Below, one piece after another: positions 24,460 to 33,449 of a stretch of 64,000 nucleotides of DNA. Location of the stretch: positions 3,838,138 through 3,902,137 of the forward strand of contig JANPWX010000619.1 of the NCBI GenBank assembly GCA_024734555.1, in the 5' to 3' direction. The notes below the pieces were generated by a model. That model did no database searches, was not told the DNA's origin, and worked only from the letters and a program-made list of their open reading frames with translations. The stretch's first letter is position 1; the number at the start of each line of letters is the position of its first letter. A program made the position numbers and the translations under genes. This DNA comes from Trochalopteron elliotii. Taxonomy: Eukaryota > Chordata > Aves > Passeriformes > Leiothrichidae.

Positions 24460-25722
24460 CTAGGAGGTGTTTAGAACGGGTCTGGAATACACACCTTGGT
24501 AGTAGGAGGGCTCTAGGGCCGAGGGCTCGATGCTGCTCCGGCCAGCCATGGAGGCGCTGCCCAGGGGCAACCCGCCGGGGATGCTGGCCCCGTAAGAGGA
24601 ATATTGCAGCGCCTGCTCGTAGGCTTTGAAGTCCAGCTTGTGCTGCTGCTCCGAGGAGGACATGAGGTTGTTGATGGAAAACGGGTGGTTGAAGGAGTAG
24701 TGGGGATCACCCTTGAGGTGGAGCTGGGGTTCGTGGGCTAATGAGTGAGGGGGGTGTGGGACGGAGGCCAAAGTGGGTACAGAGCTGATGGTGGAGGAGG
24801 CGGCCGAGGCCGAGGTCTTTAGCTCCGTGCTTGATCCACTGTGGTCCATAGACTGCGGGCTGGTGGACGGGTTGGAGCTGGAGAGAGAGGTGGCCGTGTC
24901 CAGCTGCGAGGGTTTGTTGTGACCTCTGTGCAGGGGGGAGCTGGAGCTTGAACTAGAGGCCCCGGCCTGATCTTTCCTGCCCTCCTGAGTGGCTTTACTG
25001 TTGGCCGGCTTCTCGCACTTGAAGCGCTTTTGCCGGCGGAGGTAACAGCCGTTTTCAAACATGTTGCCGGAGTCGGGGTGCAGGGTCCAATAGGAGCCCT
25101 TGCCGGGCTTGTCAGGGGAGCGGGCCACCTTGACGAAACAGTCATTGAACGAGAGCGAGTGGCGGATGCTGTTCTGCCAGCGCTGCTGGTTCTGTCGGTA
25201 GTAGGGGAAAAGGTCCATGATCCACTGGTAGATCTCACTCAGCGTCAGCATCTTACTGGGTGCCTGCTGGATGGCCATGGTGATGAGGGAGATGTAGGAG
25301 TAGGGCGGCTTGGCGTGGGGGTAGGTCCGCTTGAAGGACTTAGCGTCCCGTGTCCTGCCGAGGTTGGACTGACTGTAGGCCATGGGGCTCATGCAGGGGT
25401 TCATGCCGCCGTAGGGGCTCAGCCCGTTCATGGGGGCCGTCTGGGCAGACATGGCGTTGATGCCACCGGGGCTCAGCGCCGTGCCCATGGCGGCCACGCC
25501 GGCCGGCATGCCGTTCACGGGCCCCGCCGAGCCTGCCGGCATGCCGGCCACGGCGCCGGGACTCAGCCCAGCCCCCAGCCCCGTGTTGGCGTAGGACATG
25601 TTGAACGAGCTGGAGGTCATGTTGCCGCTTGTCGTCATGGTGTTCATGGTCATGTAGGTGTTCATGGTGTTCATGGAGCCCAGCCCCGAGTTCATGTTGC
25701 TCACGGGCACCGAGGAATAGGC
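24460..25722 (-). CDS. FOXA1: FOXA1 coding exon 2 (terminal coding exon)
   Basis: The exon opens at 25722 with GCC TAT TCC TCG (AYSS), directly after a pyrimidine-rich stretch ending in CCCTAG, which is a good acceptor and continues phase 0 from exon 1. It runs 420 codons to the TAG stop at 24462-24460. It carries the transactivation region, the whole forkhead domain and the C-terminal activation blocks. A 378-codon open frame on the opposite strand (25030-26166) is only a shadow of this GC-rich exon. Confidence 0.96.
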   Translation of the reverse strand, partial: AYSSVPVSNMNSGLGSMNTMNTYMTMNTMTTSGNMTSSSFNMSYANTGLGAGLSPGAVAGMPAGSAGPVNGMPAGVAAMGTALSPGGINAMSAQTAPMNGLSPYGGMNPCMSPMAYSQSNLGRTRDAKSFKRTYPHAKPPYSYISLITMAIQQAPSKMLTLSEIYQWIMDLFPYYRQNQQRWQNSIRHSLSFNDCFVKVARSPDKPGKGSYWTLHPDSGNMFENGCYLRRQKRFKCEKPANSKATQEGRKDQAGASSSSSSSPLHRGHNKPSQLDTATSLSSSNPSTSPQSMDHSGSSTELKTSASAASSTISSVPTLASVPHPPHSLAHEPQLHLKGDPHYSFNHPFSINNLMSSSEQQHKLDFKAYEQALQYSSYGASIPGGLPLGSASMAGRSSIEPSALEPSYYQGVYSRPVLNTS

Positions 25723-28265
25723 CTAGGGCAGCGAGACAAAGAGACGGAGTTAGAGAGGAGAGAGGTGTGGCAGGACCCCGTAGGGGCCGGATCCGCCCGC
25801 CTGGCCCAGCCAGCCGTGCAAACGTCCTGCTGCGGGACGCCGGCTGCTTCCCCGACACCAGGGAAAAATCTTCCCCAAAGCCGCACGGAAAGGCAGCTGT
25901 TTCCACGAAAAGGTCTATTTCACATTTTTATACATTTGCAAATAGATACGGAGCGGGGGTGCTCTCTCCGGACGCGCTCCCGGTTCACCGGCGTGTCGCA
26001 GCTCGCGCGGGCTGCGCCGGGATCAGCGGGGCGCACGGACCGAACGTCTTCCCTGAGCCGCTCCACACCCTTGCGAAGCCGGGCTGCGGGCTCAGACTGC
26101 CTCGGGAGGACGTGTTCTCTCTGGCGCATTCCCGTATTTTGTTGTTTTTGTGTCCCGTCTCTCTAGTGAAATACTTAAACTCATCAGAGTATTGAAATCG
26201 GTGGGCGTACACAATTTGCGCCAAGGAGAAAGACTTGCTTGTATTTTCTGAGAAAAAATCTCACGCATCTGTCCCTTCCCGCAATAATTTAAAATTCTTT
26301 TCTAAGAAACATACAAGATGTAATAATGTCTTGTTGCAAAATAATTTTTAAAACCCGCACCCGAACCAAACAGGTCTTGTTGGCCTGTTTTATCTACGGA
26401 ATGCTTCCCCCTTGTCTACATTTTCTATCAAAACAGTCTTTTAATTAAAGTTAAAAAAAAAAAAAAAGAAAAAAGAAAAGAAATCAACCAACCAATCGAA
26501 CACCAAAACTTTCCCAAAGTATGAAAAGCCTGAACTTTTCCTCTATGAGATTTTCTACAATTGCACGACGTGGAAAAAAATGTAGCACCCTACCACATAA
26601 CACAACTCTTTAAAAAGGCAGACCCAGAGAGCCTGAAATTGTGCTTTCCGCTACGGCATCTGATTTAACAGAAGAGAGAAAGACATTCCCAGTTTACTCG
26701 AACTACGGCTAATACGTCTAAGAAAAGGAGGTTTTAGCAACGGTTAAATATATAAAACTCATTTCTGATCCCCACAAATTTCATGAACTTAAAAATGCAC
26801 TTTTAATTTAGAGGATCATATTAATTATTTGAGATGGTAGAGCGCGGCTGGGTTTCCCATGTTGCATTCACTCATTAATTCGAATTAAATGGTAAGAGAG
26901 GAGAAAAGATTGAAGTTTAAAAAATAGCAAAAGCGAACTTCGACTTAACTTTATGTTTGTGGACAATGCGTACAGCAAGGAAAAATGTGTTTGGAAACGT
27001 CACATAATTAGGATGACCCTTATTTGCCCTTAGCCGACTTTCTTTTATTAAAGGAGATGCCAGCCGGGTGACACGTCTCTGCCTCTGTCCGCGTGGCCCT
27101 GTGGGCGCGTGTGCCAGCTCCGGGTGCGGGACGAGGCGTGGGGACTGTGGAGCCGTGTGTCCGGGTATGCTGATGCAATGCCCGGGTGCGCACACCCAGG
27201 TGCCTGCCTCGCTGCCGCACTTCCTCAAAACGGCTCCTTCCCGGGCGGGAATCCGCGGTGCTGCTGGCCATGCTGTCGGGCGCTGCCTTCTCCCGGGACC
27301 CCCGTTGCAGAGCCTCAGCGGCACAGCGGGGACCCCAGGCCTCACAGGGCCGAGGCGCGCCGGGGGAAGGCTCGGGGCTCTGCCGTGGCCCTCTCCTCCG
27401 CCGCAGCTGTAGGCGCTTGGGCCGGTTCTCCTCTTCCTCATCCACGGCGCTGTCAAACAGGCGCGGGGGGCAGAAGCGCCTCCTACACCAGACGGAACAN
27501 NNNNNNNNNNNNNNNNNNNNNNNNNNNNNNNNNNNNNNNNNNNNNNNNNNNNNNNNNNNNNNNNNNNNNNNNNAGCTCTCGGCAGCGCCGCCAGCCGGCC
27601 CGCGGCAGCGGCGCACGCCGCAGGCAGCCCGTCCGCAAAGTACGGGCAAACGGCTGGTTTTCCCCCTCCTTTCCTTTCCCCCGGCTTAACAGGTGAGGGC
27701 CTGGTGCTGGCGAGCAGAGAGGCCGGAGATCCCGCCGAGAAGCTCGGGAAAGGCGCTGCCCCCGACCAGGACGCGTTGGCGTCCGTCTCTCTCGGCCCCT
27801 GCCATCTGCCGGGAAGGAGCCGGGTGCCGGCGGAGCGGCGAGTGCTCTGCCCCGAGCCAAGTTTACGGGGTGCCTTTGTGCGCTCCGCGAGAGAAGATTA
27901 TGCCTCTTAGATGAGATCAAGGGCTGCCCCCGGCCCCCCGGCCCTCCTGGCGGGCTCGCAGCCGCCCCGTGTTTTCCCCAAACGCCTCCAGGGCTCCTGG
28001 AAGCTGTGTTTTCCTTGGGGAAGCCTAGCCAGTTTCGGCGCCGGAGGGAGGGGGAGGTACGTTTGCGTTGGCAGGATCTGGACTGCAAACAGATTCCTCC
28101 GATTGCTGCCCCCTCCAGACCCCTGGCCACCCCCAGGTCCTCCCCTCCCCTGCACAGGGGCAGCAGCGAAGCCAGACCCTGAGATTTACTCACCTCCTGA
28201 GTGTCGGCGTAGTAGCTGTTCCAGTCGCTGGTTTCATGCCCTTCCATTTTCACAGTCCCTAACAT
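24460..28265 (-). CDS. FOXA1: Forkhead box protein A1 (HNF-3-alpha), two coding exons
   Basis: The coding sequence joins 28265-28194 and 25722-24460 on the minus strand and gives 444 residues; human FOXA1 is about 472. FOXA1 is a nuclear pioneer transcription factor that opens chromatin at TRTTTRY-type sites in endoderm, lung, prostate and floor plate. The N-terminus [15 protein letters not shown] is FOXA1-specific, and an in-frame second Met lies at residue 7. The forkhead domain spans residues 160-261 (DNA 25012-25317), from [11 protein letters not shown] to QKRFKCE, with recognition helix [13 protein letters not shown] at 208-220; it looks complete. An Ala/Gly/Met-rich transactivation region precedes it and a Ser-rich linker (about 280-286) follows. 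The conserved C-terminal block HPFSINNLM (about 370-378, a Groucho/TLE-type motif) and the end [14 protein letters not shown] are present. No stop or frameshift is seen. The shorter length comes from shorter low-complexity linkers. FOXA2 and FOXA3 are excluded by both termini. Confidence 0.97.
25723..28193 (-). other. FOXA1: FOXA1 intron (2,471 bases, GT-AG, contains an assembly gap)
   Basis: The intron is bounded by GTGAGT at its 5' end and CCCTAG at its 3' end. Both ends are GC-rich (25.7-26.1 kb and 27.05-28.19 kb), while the middle (26.2-27.0 kb) is AT-rich with runs of A. A gap of unknown bases lies at 27500-27573. I see no coding exon inside; the open frames there are effects of GC-rich DNA. 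Confidence 0.9.
27500..27573. other. Assembly gap in the FOXA1 intron (74 unknown bases)
   Basis: A run of N lies inside the GC-rich part of the intron. It does not touch coding sequence. Confidence 0.99.
28194..28265 (-). CDS. FOXA1: FOXA1 coding exon 1 (24 codons)
   Basis: The start ATG is at 28265-28263 and the exon ends with GAG at 28196-28194, followed by the consensus donor GTGAGT (28193-28188). It encodes 24 residues ending in YYADTQE, in phase 0. This exon is too short to be found as an isolated reading frame. It was recognised from the known vertebrate FOXA1 N-terminus and from the donor. The base three before the ATG is A, an acceptable start context. Confidence 0.95.
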
Positions 28266-28760
28266 TATGGAGCCAACCTGCCCGGTGTAACCATCCAGCC
28301 TTCTTGCAAGCGAGCGACGGGCAGTAGGAAAAGAGCCCGAAAGCCCGACCTAGCAGGAAGCCAGCTCTCAGGAGGGGCGGGGGGTGCTGAATTCTGCTCT
28401 ATAACCAGCCAAAAAGGAGGCAGGGAGCGGTGTGGGGCGAGACAGTTGAGAAAGTGAGGAAGTGCGGCTGGGATGTGAGTGGAGTTGAGCTGATGTGGAT
28501 CTTACGTCGCAGAAGTACCCACCTCCTCCTCCTCCTCTCCCCATTTGTCCGTCGCACAAAGGCGTTCGCACCTACAAAGCCGGAGATGCACCTGCAAACA
28601 AGGCAGTCCCCCTCGCCTGCAGCTCCCCCCGGGGCGGCACTTTATTTGCAAAGCTGCGTAATTGGTTTAAGCTTGTGGGGAAAGGAGAGACAGAGGTGGG
28701 AGAGGAGGACAGAGGGGGGCAGGGAGGCGGGACGGGATGGGACAGGGGCCGGGCACGACC
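28266..28760 (-). promoter_or_regulatory. FOXA1: FOXA1 5' UTR and proximal promoter region
   Basis: This is the CpG-rich segment directly upstream of the FOXA1 start codon. On the minus strand it holds a CCAAT box (plus-strand ATTGG at 28661-28665) and, a few bases away, a FOX-type site (plus-strand TATTTGC at 28643-28649) that would allow autoregulation. No convincing TATA box at a fixed distance was found, so the transcription start is not placed. In mammals TTC6 starts divergently from here, so the region may be bidirectional. The motifs are seen; their use is inferred. Confidence 0.5.
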
Positions 28761-29214
28761 ACCCTTTCAGGTGGACAGGACAAATGCTAGGAGGGATAGG
28801 GGGAAATGAAATGAGGTAGACGAAGGAAGGGCAACCCCCTTTATTTGAAGAGAACGCAAAAGGCCATCCAGCCTTAAACCCCAGAGATTACAGGCAATAT
28901 TTACTAAAGGCCGGTAGATGCTCCTTTAACTTGATAGCCGGGACGTGCTTCAAAGTCCCGGGTCCTGAAGTGCACAGGTTACACCCCTCTCTCTCTCCTC
29001 ACTTCACCGTTGGTTACCGCGCAGGTACCTCCAGGCCCTCCCGCGGCCCCCCACATTCCCATCGCCCTCAGGGCAGGGGATGGGATTTACGCGCTCCGGG
29101 CTGCGAGCAGGAGGCTCGGCTCCGCGCTCCCCAAAGCTCCCCCAACCCTTCCTCCCCACCCCGCCCCTTCCTCCGGGCTAAACTAGCTATTCAAACGGGG
29201 CGCTGTCCTATGTA

Positions 29215-29400
29215 GATGGTGATAATGATAATGTTTTTCGGGTGCCTTATGTTCAGAAGCAATGTGAGTCACCGTGCTGAGACATAATACTACAGGTTCC
29301 CAACAAATACGGACAGAGGCCTGAATGCGGATCCGCTGATATTAACCTCCACTTGGCAAACATCAGGTGAGTCACTAGAACCATTTTATATCTTTACTGT
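29215..29400. promoter_or_regulatory. Candidate AP-1/FOX enhancer about 1 kb upstream of FOXA1
   Basis: Two perfect AP-1 sites TGAGTCA occur at 29265-29271 and 29368-29374. A FOX-type site GCAAACA lies at 29356-29362, five bases before the second AP-1 site. The segment is AT-balanced and sits between GC-rich blocks. The combination is what pioneer-factor enhancers often look like, but no conservation or activity data are available here. Confidence 0.35.
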
Positions 29401-29796
29401 GGAAAGCCTTCAGCCCAGAAGGCTCATTTGGAAGTTTTCTCCGATGCCAGACGCCCAGGAGCAGCACTAATAAGTAGCGGGTATCTCATTTCTAACTTCT
29501 TACTTATTGACCTGATTTCTCACAGTGAACAGGGGAGGAGGATTCTACACAGGCTGGTAAAAGGTAAAAAACACCGATAAAACAAACTGACATTGGACAA
29601 AGCTTTTTATTATTATGGACGGAATCTCTCAGTCTTTGCAGAGGGATCAAACATTTTCTGCCCTGTCCGGCTCTTCGAGCCTATGTCAACACCACGGACT
29701 TTTCTTGGGTTTCTCTATCCTATCCCTTGTGAGTGCATTCCCTCCTAGCTACTAGAACTTTTATCACCTCATAGTAGAAAACAAAAACCGAAAAGT

Positions 29797-29820
29797 CAAA
29801 ACAAAACAAAACAAAACAAA
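29797..29820. repeat. (AAAAC)n short repeat
   Basis: About five AAAAC units lie in a C/A-rich non-coding stretch. Confidence 0.7.
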
Positions 29821-30559
29821 TCTACATCCAGCAACTAACAAACCCAAACAATTCCTCCCCCATCCCCACCCCCCCCACTCCCGCCAAACCCAAGCAACTT
29901 TTCCAATAGTGGGAATTTGAAGGGGAAATAAAGCTTCTTGGGATTTTGAAAAGGGCTTGCACATCATACCACACAAACTATAATACACACCTGGGTCTGA
30001 ATTTCAGCTTGATGTGTTTATCGTTCAGCATGGCCACAGTTGGTTCCACAGTGATTTTTTTTCTCGAGTGATCTGTGGAAAAGTTACCCTCACAAACAGG
30101 ATTTTAAAGTTTCTTATAAAGACACAGGATTCAAATGACGAGATATAGCATATTTCTGCCTCGGCAAATATGTTTTAACTTGTTCTCTAAATGCATTTTC
30201 TGTTACCTCTTTCTTTGTTCTTTCTATTTATTTATTTATTTGTTTATTTAACCTGGAAACAGAATTAAGTAAAATCCTCGAAACAAACAAAATTCTGGAA
30301 TCAGCAGAGGAGAACAACATATGAAAATATGTCTTGAAGGAAATAAAATATGTAAAAAGCACTGGATTAAACTCCCGCTTTCTCAGATGGTCAAACTACA
30401 CCCATGGAAATTAGGACAAACCCCAGTGGAATATCTAAGAAATACTAAAATTGACGTCTTCATGTATGCACCCTCCCTTTTTTTCCTAATGGAAGCGGTG
30501 TATATGTCCGAAAACAGACCCTTCGGTGGTAGCTTGCCTATTTCGGTATTTGAGGTCTG

Positions 30560-31005
30560 TGGGGTACGGCTCCCCTCTAGCAGCACAGCCTCAGGCGAGG
30601 ATGCTGGCAGGAGTGCAGCTGCCCCAGCGACCCCTCTGTCGGCACCCCCCCGCTGGGTGACCTCGGGGCGGTGCTGCCTCGCTTTCCAGAGCCCAGCCCC
30701 GCGGGGGCAACACCCGACGGGACGCCAGGCAGCCCACGCTGGGTCACCCCGTACCTGGAAAAAAAGCGCAGGCACAAAGGCGTGAGGCCACTCTCATCGG
30801 ATGCTGCTACAGACCACGTAGGCGTTTCATCGGGCGGAGCAAACGTGGAGCCGGCAAAGCCGCTCTCCGGGCCGGCCACCCCCGGGCCGCCCCGGCTGGG
30901 ATGCCCGCTGCCCGGGAGGGGAGGGGAGCCGGGGGTTGTGCAAAGCCTCAGCGCCTCCTGTTGTCCGGCTCGGGCTCAACTCCCTCCTGAGGTTGCTCCC
31001 AGAGG
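30560..31005. other. CpG-rich block upstream of FOXA1
   Basis: GC-rich DNA with several overlapping open frames on both strands. No gene is supported. Confidence 0.45.
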
Positions 31006-33150
31006 TGAGAGCACATGCAGGATCCTCTCTTAATCTGCTTAGAGCCTCTCCACTTGGTGTATAATAAGCAAGCCCGAGTCAGAGCCAGCTGCTGCTGGAA
31101 ATTCTCTTCAGCCCGGTTGCTGTGACGCAGCCCTGGTGGAGAAAATACTCTCTTAAGTCCAGAAGAGGTTCAGGACGCTCCTGCCCACGGCCACAGGAAA
31201 AAGCCGGTATTTCAGTAGTTGTCCTTGCCCTGCACTTGAGCCTTTATGTAGTGAAGCCCTATGTAGGATGCTCTGCGAGTCCAGCGGGATTTATCAGTAT
31301 CCTTTGCAGCAGGCTCAGCAGAGAAACATTCTCATAGAATGCGGGACGCTGTGTAGTAGCTAGGAGTTCTCCAGTCGCCCCTAGCTGATGAGTTTTTCAG
31401 GAGTCAGGTCAGTAGCACTGGCCCCAGTTACACAGAGCCTTTCCCCAGCTCTGGTTCTAGTAGCACCAGTTTCTGTACACTTTTTTGTTGTTGTTGTTTA
31501 TTTGTTTCTTCTTTTTTTAATTTTTTTTTTCAGGGCGAGCTGTTAGTGCAACCTGGAGAAAGCGCAGGCTGAGGTGAGCTCCGCTTTACCCGGCTAGATG
31601 GGATCAGGGTCTCAGCTCTTGGCTCCACCAGTGCGCTTTGCAAAGGGTGCAAACATAAAACCTGACCTAAAAAATACGGGAATATATGTGTGGGGAGCCG
31701 GGGCAGGACTTCCAGGGGAGACCGTTTTACCAGCACTGTCAGGAAGAGCAGAGCCCCGCAAAGGCCACTCAGCAAAGGGTTTTGGGAATCTCGTCGCTGT
31801 CTGGCCGGGCCGAGTGGCCTCGGCCCTGGGAACGGGCTTCACGCAGCGTCTCGGGGACCGGAGCTGGCCCCGGCAGGGCGCTGCCCGCGGGGACCGGAGC
31901 TCCTCGGCGCCAGTCGCCCAGCGCCGCCCTGGAGCGCCGCCCGCAGGCTCTCTCCCACTCGTGCCCCGGGCAGCAGACGCAGGCGGCGGGAGCTTTGATT
32001 TTAAAGTGGAGAGCTGTTTCAGTTCGTTCCGGTCTAAGCTCCCCCTGGCAGCAGCAGCATCTGCCGACCCTTTGCAGGGTCTTACTCGATTTTACCCAAA
32101 ATACCATTGTCTGTCTTTTGGACGAGATTGTCTCGGCAGTGCTTGCGCTTGGCTGGGCCAGGCGCTTAGCTCGGGAAGGAGCTGTGAGGTTATCTCCGCA
32201 TCGGTATGCATTCCCCGCTCTATATTGTACAGCCTTCTTTTCGTTTCCCCCGATCTATCTCCTCCAGAGGATCCCTCATACCCGGCTTTCCAGGCTGGCC
32301 GAAGCCTGTGCAGCGGATCGCCAGAAACACCGTGCGACCCCGCCAGCCTCCCTCAACTTCTCCCCACGATGGGAAATCTCTCTTCCCGTCTGTTTCCAAG
32401 CTGGCATCCTTCCCCATTTAAGCGAGCAAACAGTAACCGTGTGGGAACGTGCGTGTGCCCAGAGCCGGGTGCTTTGGACGGAGAAGGACCCTGGGTGCTC
32501 GGGGAGCAGGGGTCGGTGACTGCCAGTAGCGCCTCTCCTTCTGGGGGGAGCCCACAGAGAAGGCGTCCGATCAGGGGGCTGTTTTCCCTCCCTCCCTCCG
32601 CCCCTCATACAGGCACAGCCGCCCCGGTTCTGTGCTCCCACGGCTGAGTTCTCATTTAGAAGAGCACATAGGGGTTCCCTCAGACACGCCCGGAGTAGCC
32701 TCCGTCGGGGCGGTCGCTCCCGCGCCCCTGCCCGCGGAGCTCACGGACGAGAAGGTGCCTTTTCACCCTCCTCTCGCTCGGGCGCAGGGCCCGGGCAAAT
32801 GAGGGCACTGCATGGGGTCAGCATTTGCTTCTGAGCTTTTGCCGAGTGAGAGTACTCTTCCAGTCTTCGACCGTGACGATCAAGTCGCCTTCTTCCTCCG
32901 ACCGGCCCAAGGTAGGGCACCCCCTTTTCCTACAGCACCTCTTCCTCCCCAGGAGCCGTAGTCTGCTTCTGCTGGGCGGATTAGACGTGCCCTCTCCGCC
33001 GCACCACCCACGGCAGGGAGGGCCGGGCGTCTCACCCCTCTCGGCCGGGCCCTGCCTGCCCGCTGCCGGGCCCTCGGCCACGGCTTTCCAGCCCCTCGGC
33101 CGCCGCCTCCGGGTGCAGAGGCTCCGGGACCTGGGCAGGGCCGCCCGGCT

Positions 33151-33337
33151 GCGCGGCCCCTCCGAGACCCAANGGCCTGGCAGAGCGGCCATGAAAGGAG
33201 CGCGGCCCCTCCGAGACCCAGTCCTGCCGCGGCCGCACCCTCGGGGCCCCGGGCAGCGCACCGGGGGCCGCCGGGCCTGCGGGCTCCCACGGGTCACACT
33301 CAGGGCCGTGCTCCTTTCATGGCCGCTCTGCCAGGCC
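33151..33337. repeat. Nested direct and inverted repeat around an unresolved base
   Basis: A 21-base direct repeat occurs at 33151-33171 and 33200-33220. Beginning just right of the N at 33173, a 28-base arm (33174-33201) is repeated exactly in reverse complement at 33310-33337, with a 108-base loop. The N sits at the end of the first direct-repeat copy, so an assembly or gap-closure artefact is likely; a template-switch event is the alternative. Confidence 0.9.
33173..33173. other. Single unresolved base
   Basis: One N sits between the first direct-repeat copy and the first inverted-repeat arm, marking a place where the assembler was uncertain. Confidence 0.99.
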
Positions 33338-33387
33338 CTGGAGACATAGTGTAGCTCGTTACAACAGTGATGTTCCGTTGCATGATA

Positions 33388-33441
33388 TTTTATTATTTTA
33401 TTTTATTTTATTTTATTTTATTTTATTTTATTTTATTTTAT
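33388..33441 (+). repeat. (TTTTA)n microsatellite
   Basis: About ten TTTTA units mark the sharp right border of the CpG-rich block. Confidence 0.95.
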
Positions 33442-33449
33442 CCAATTAA

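Larger units (their letters stand above)
24190..29200. other. CpG-rich domain over FOXA1
   Basis: GC content and CpG density are high over exon 2, both ends of the intron, exon 1 and the upstream flank, interrupted by the AT-rich middle of the intron (26.2-27.0 kb). This is typical of polycomb-regulated developmental transcription factor genes. Boundaries are estimated by eye. Confidence 0.6.
31560..33350. other. Large CpG-rich block upstream of FOXA1
   Basis: The largest island outside the gene, 3.3-5.1 kb upstream of the FOXA1 start. A 349-codon plus-strand frame (31598-32647) overlaps long frames in other phases and on the other strand. Its composition (Arg/Pro/Ser/Gly-rich) is that of translated GC DNA. 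It could be a non-coding RNA or TTC6-like first-exon promoter, but nothing proves it. Confidence 0.5.

Noticed and set aside
25030..26166. 378-codon open frame on the plus strand over FOXA1 exon 2
   Set aside because: It is antisense to a proven coding exon, is His/Gly/Val-rich as expected from the reverse of Met/Ala/Pro codons, and matches no family.
31598..32647. 349-codon plus-strand open frame in a CpG-rich block
   Set aside because: It overlaps other long frames in different phases and on the other strand. It has low-information Arg/Pro/Ser/Gly composition, no domain and no splice context.
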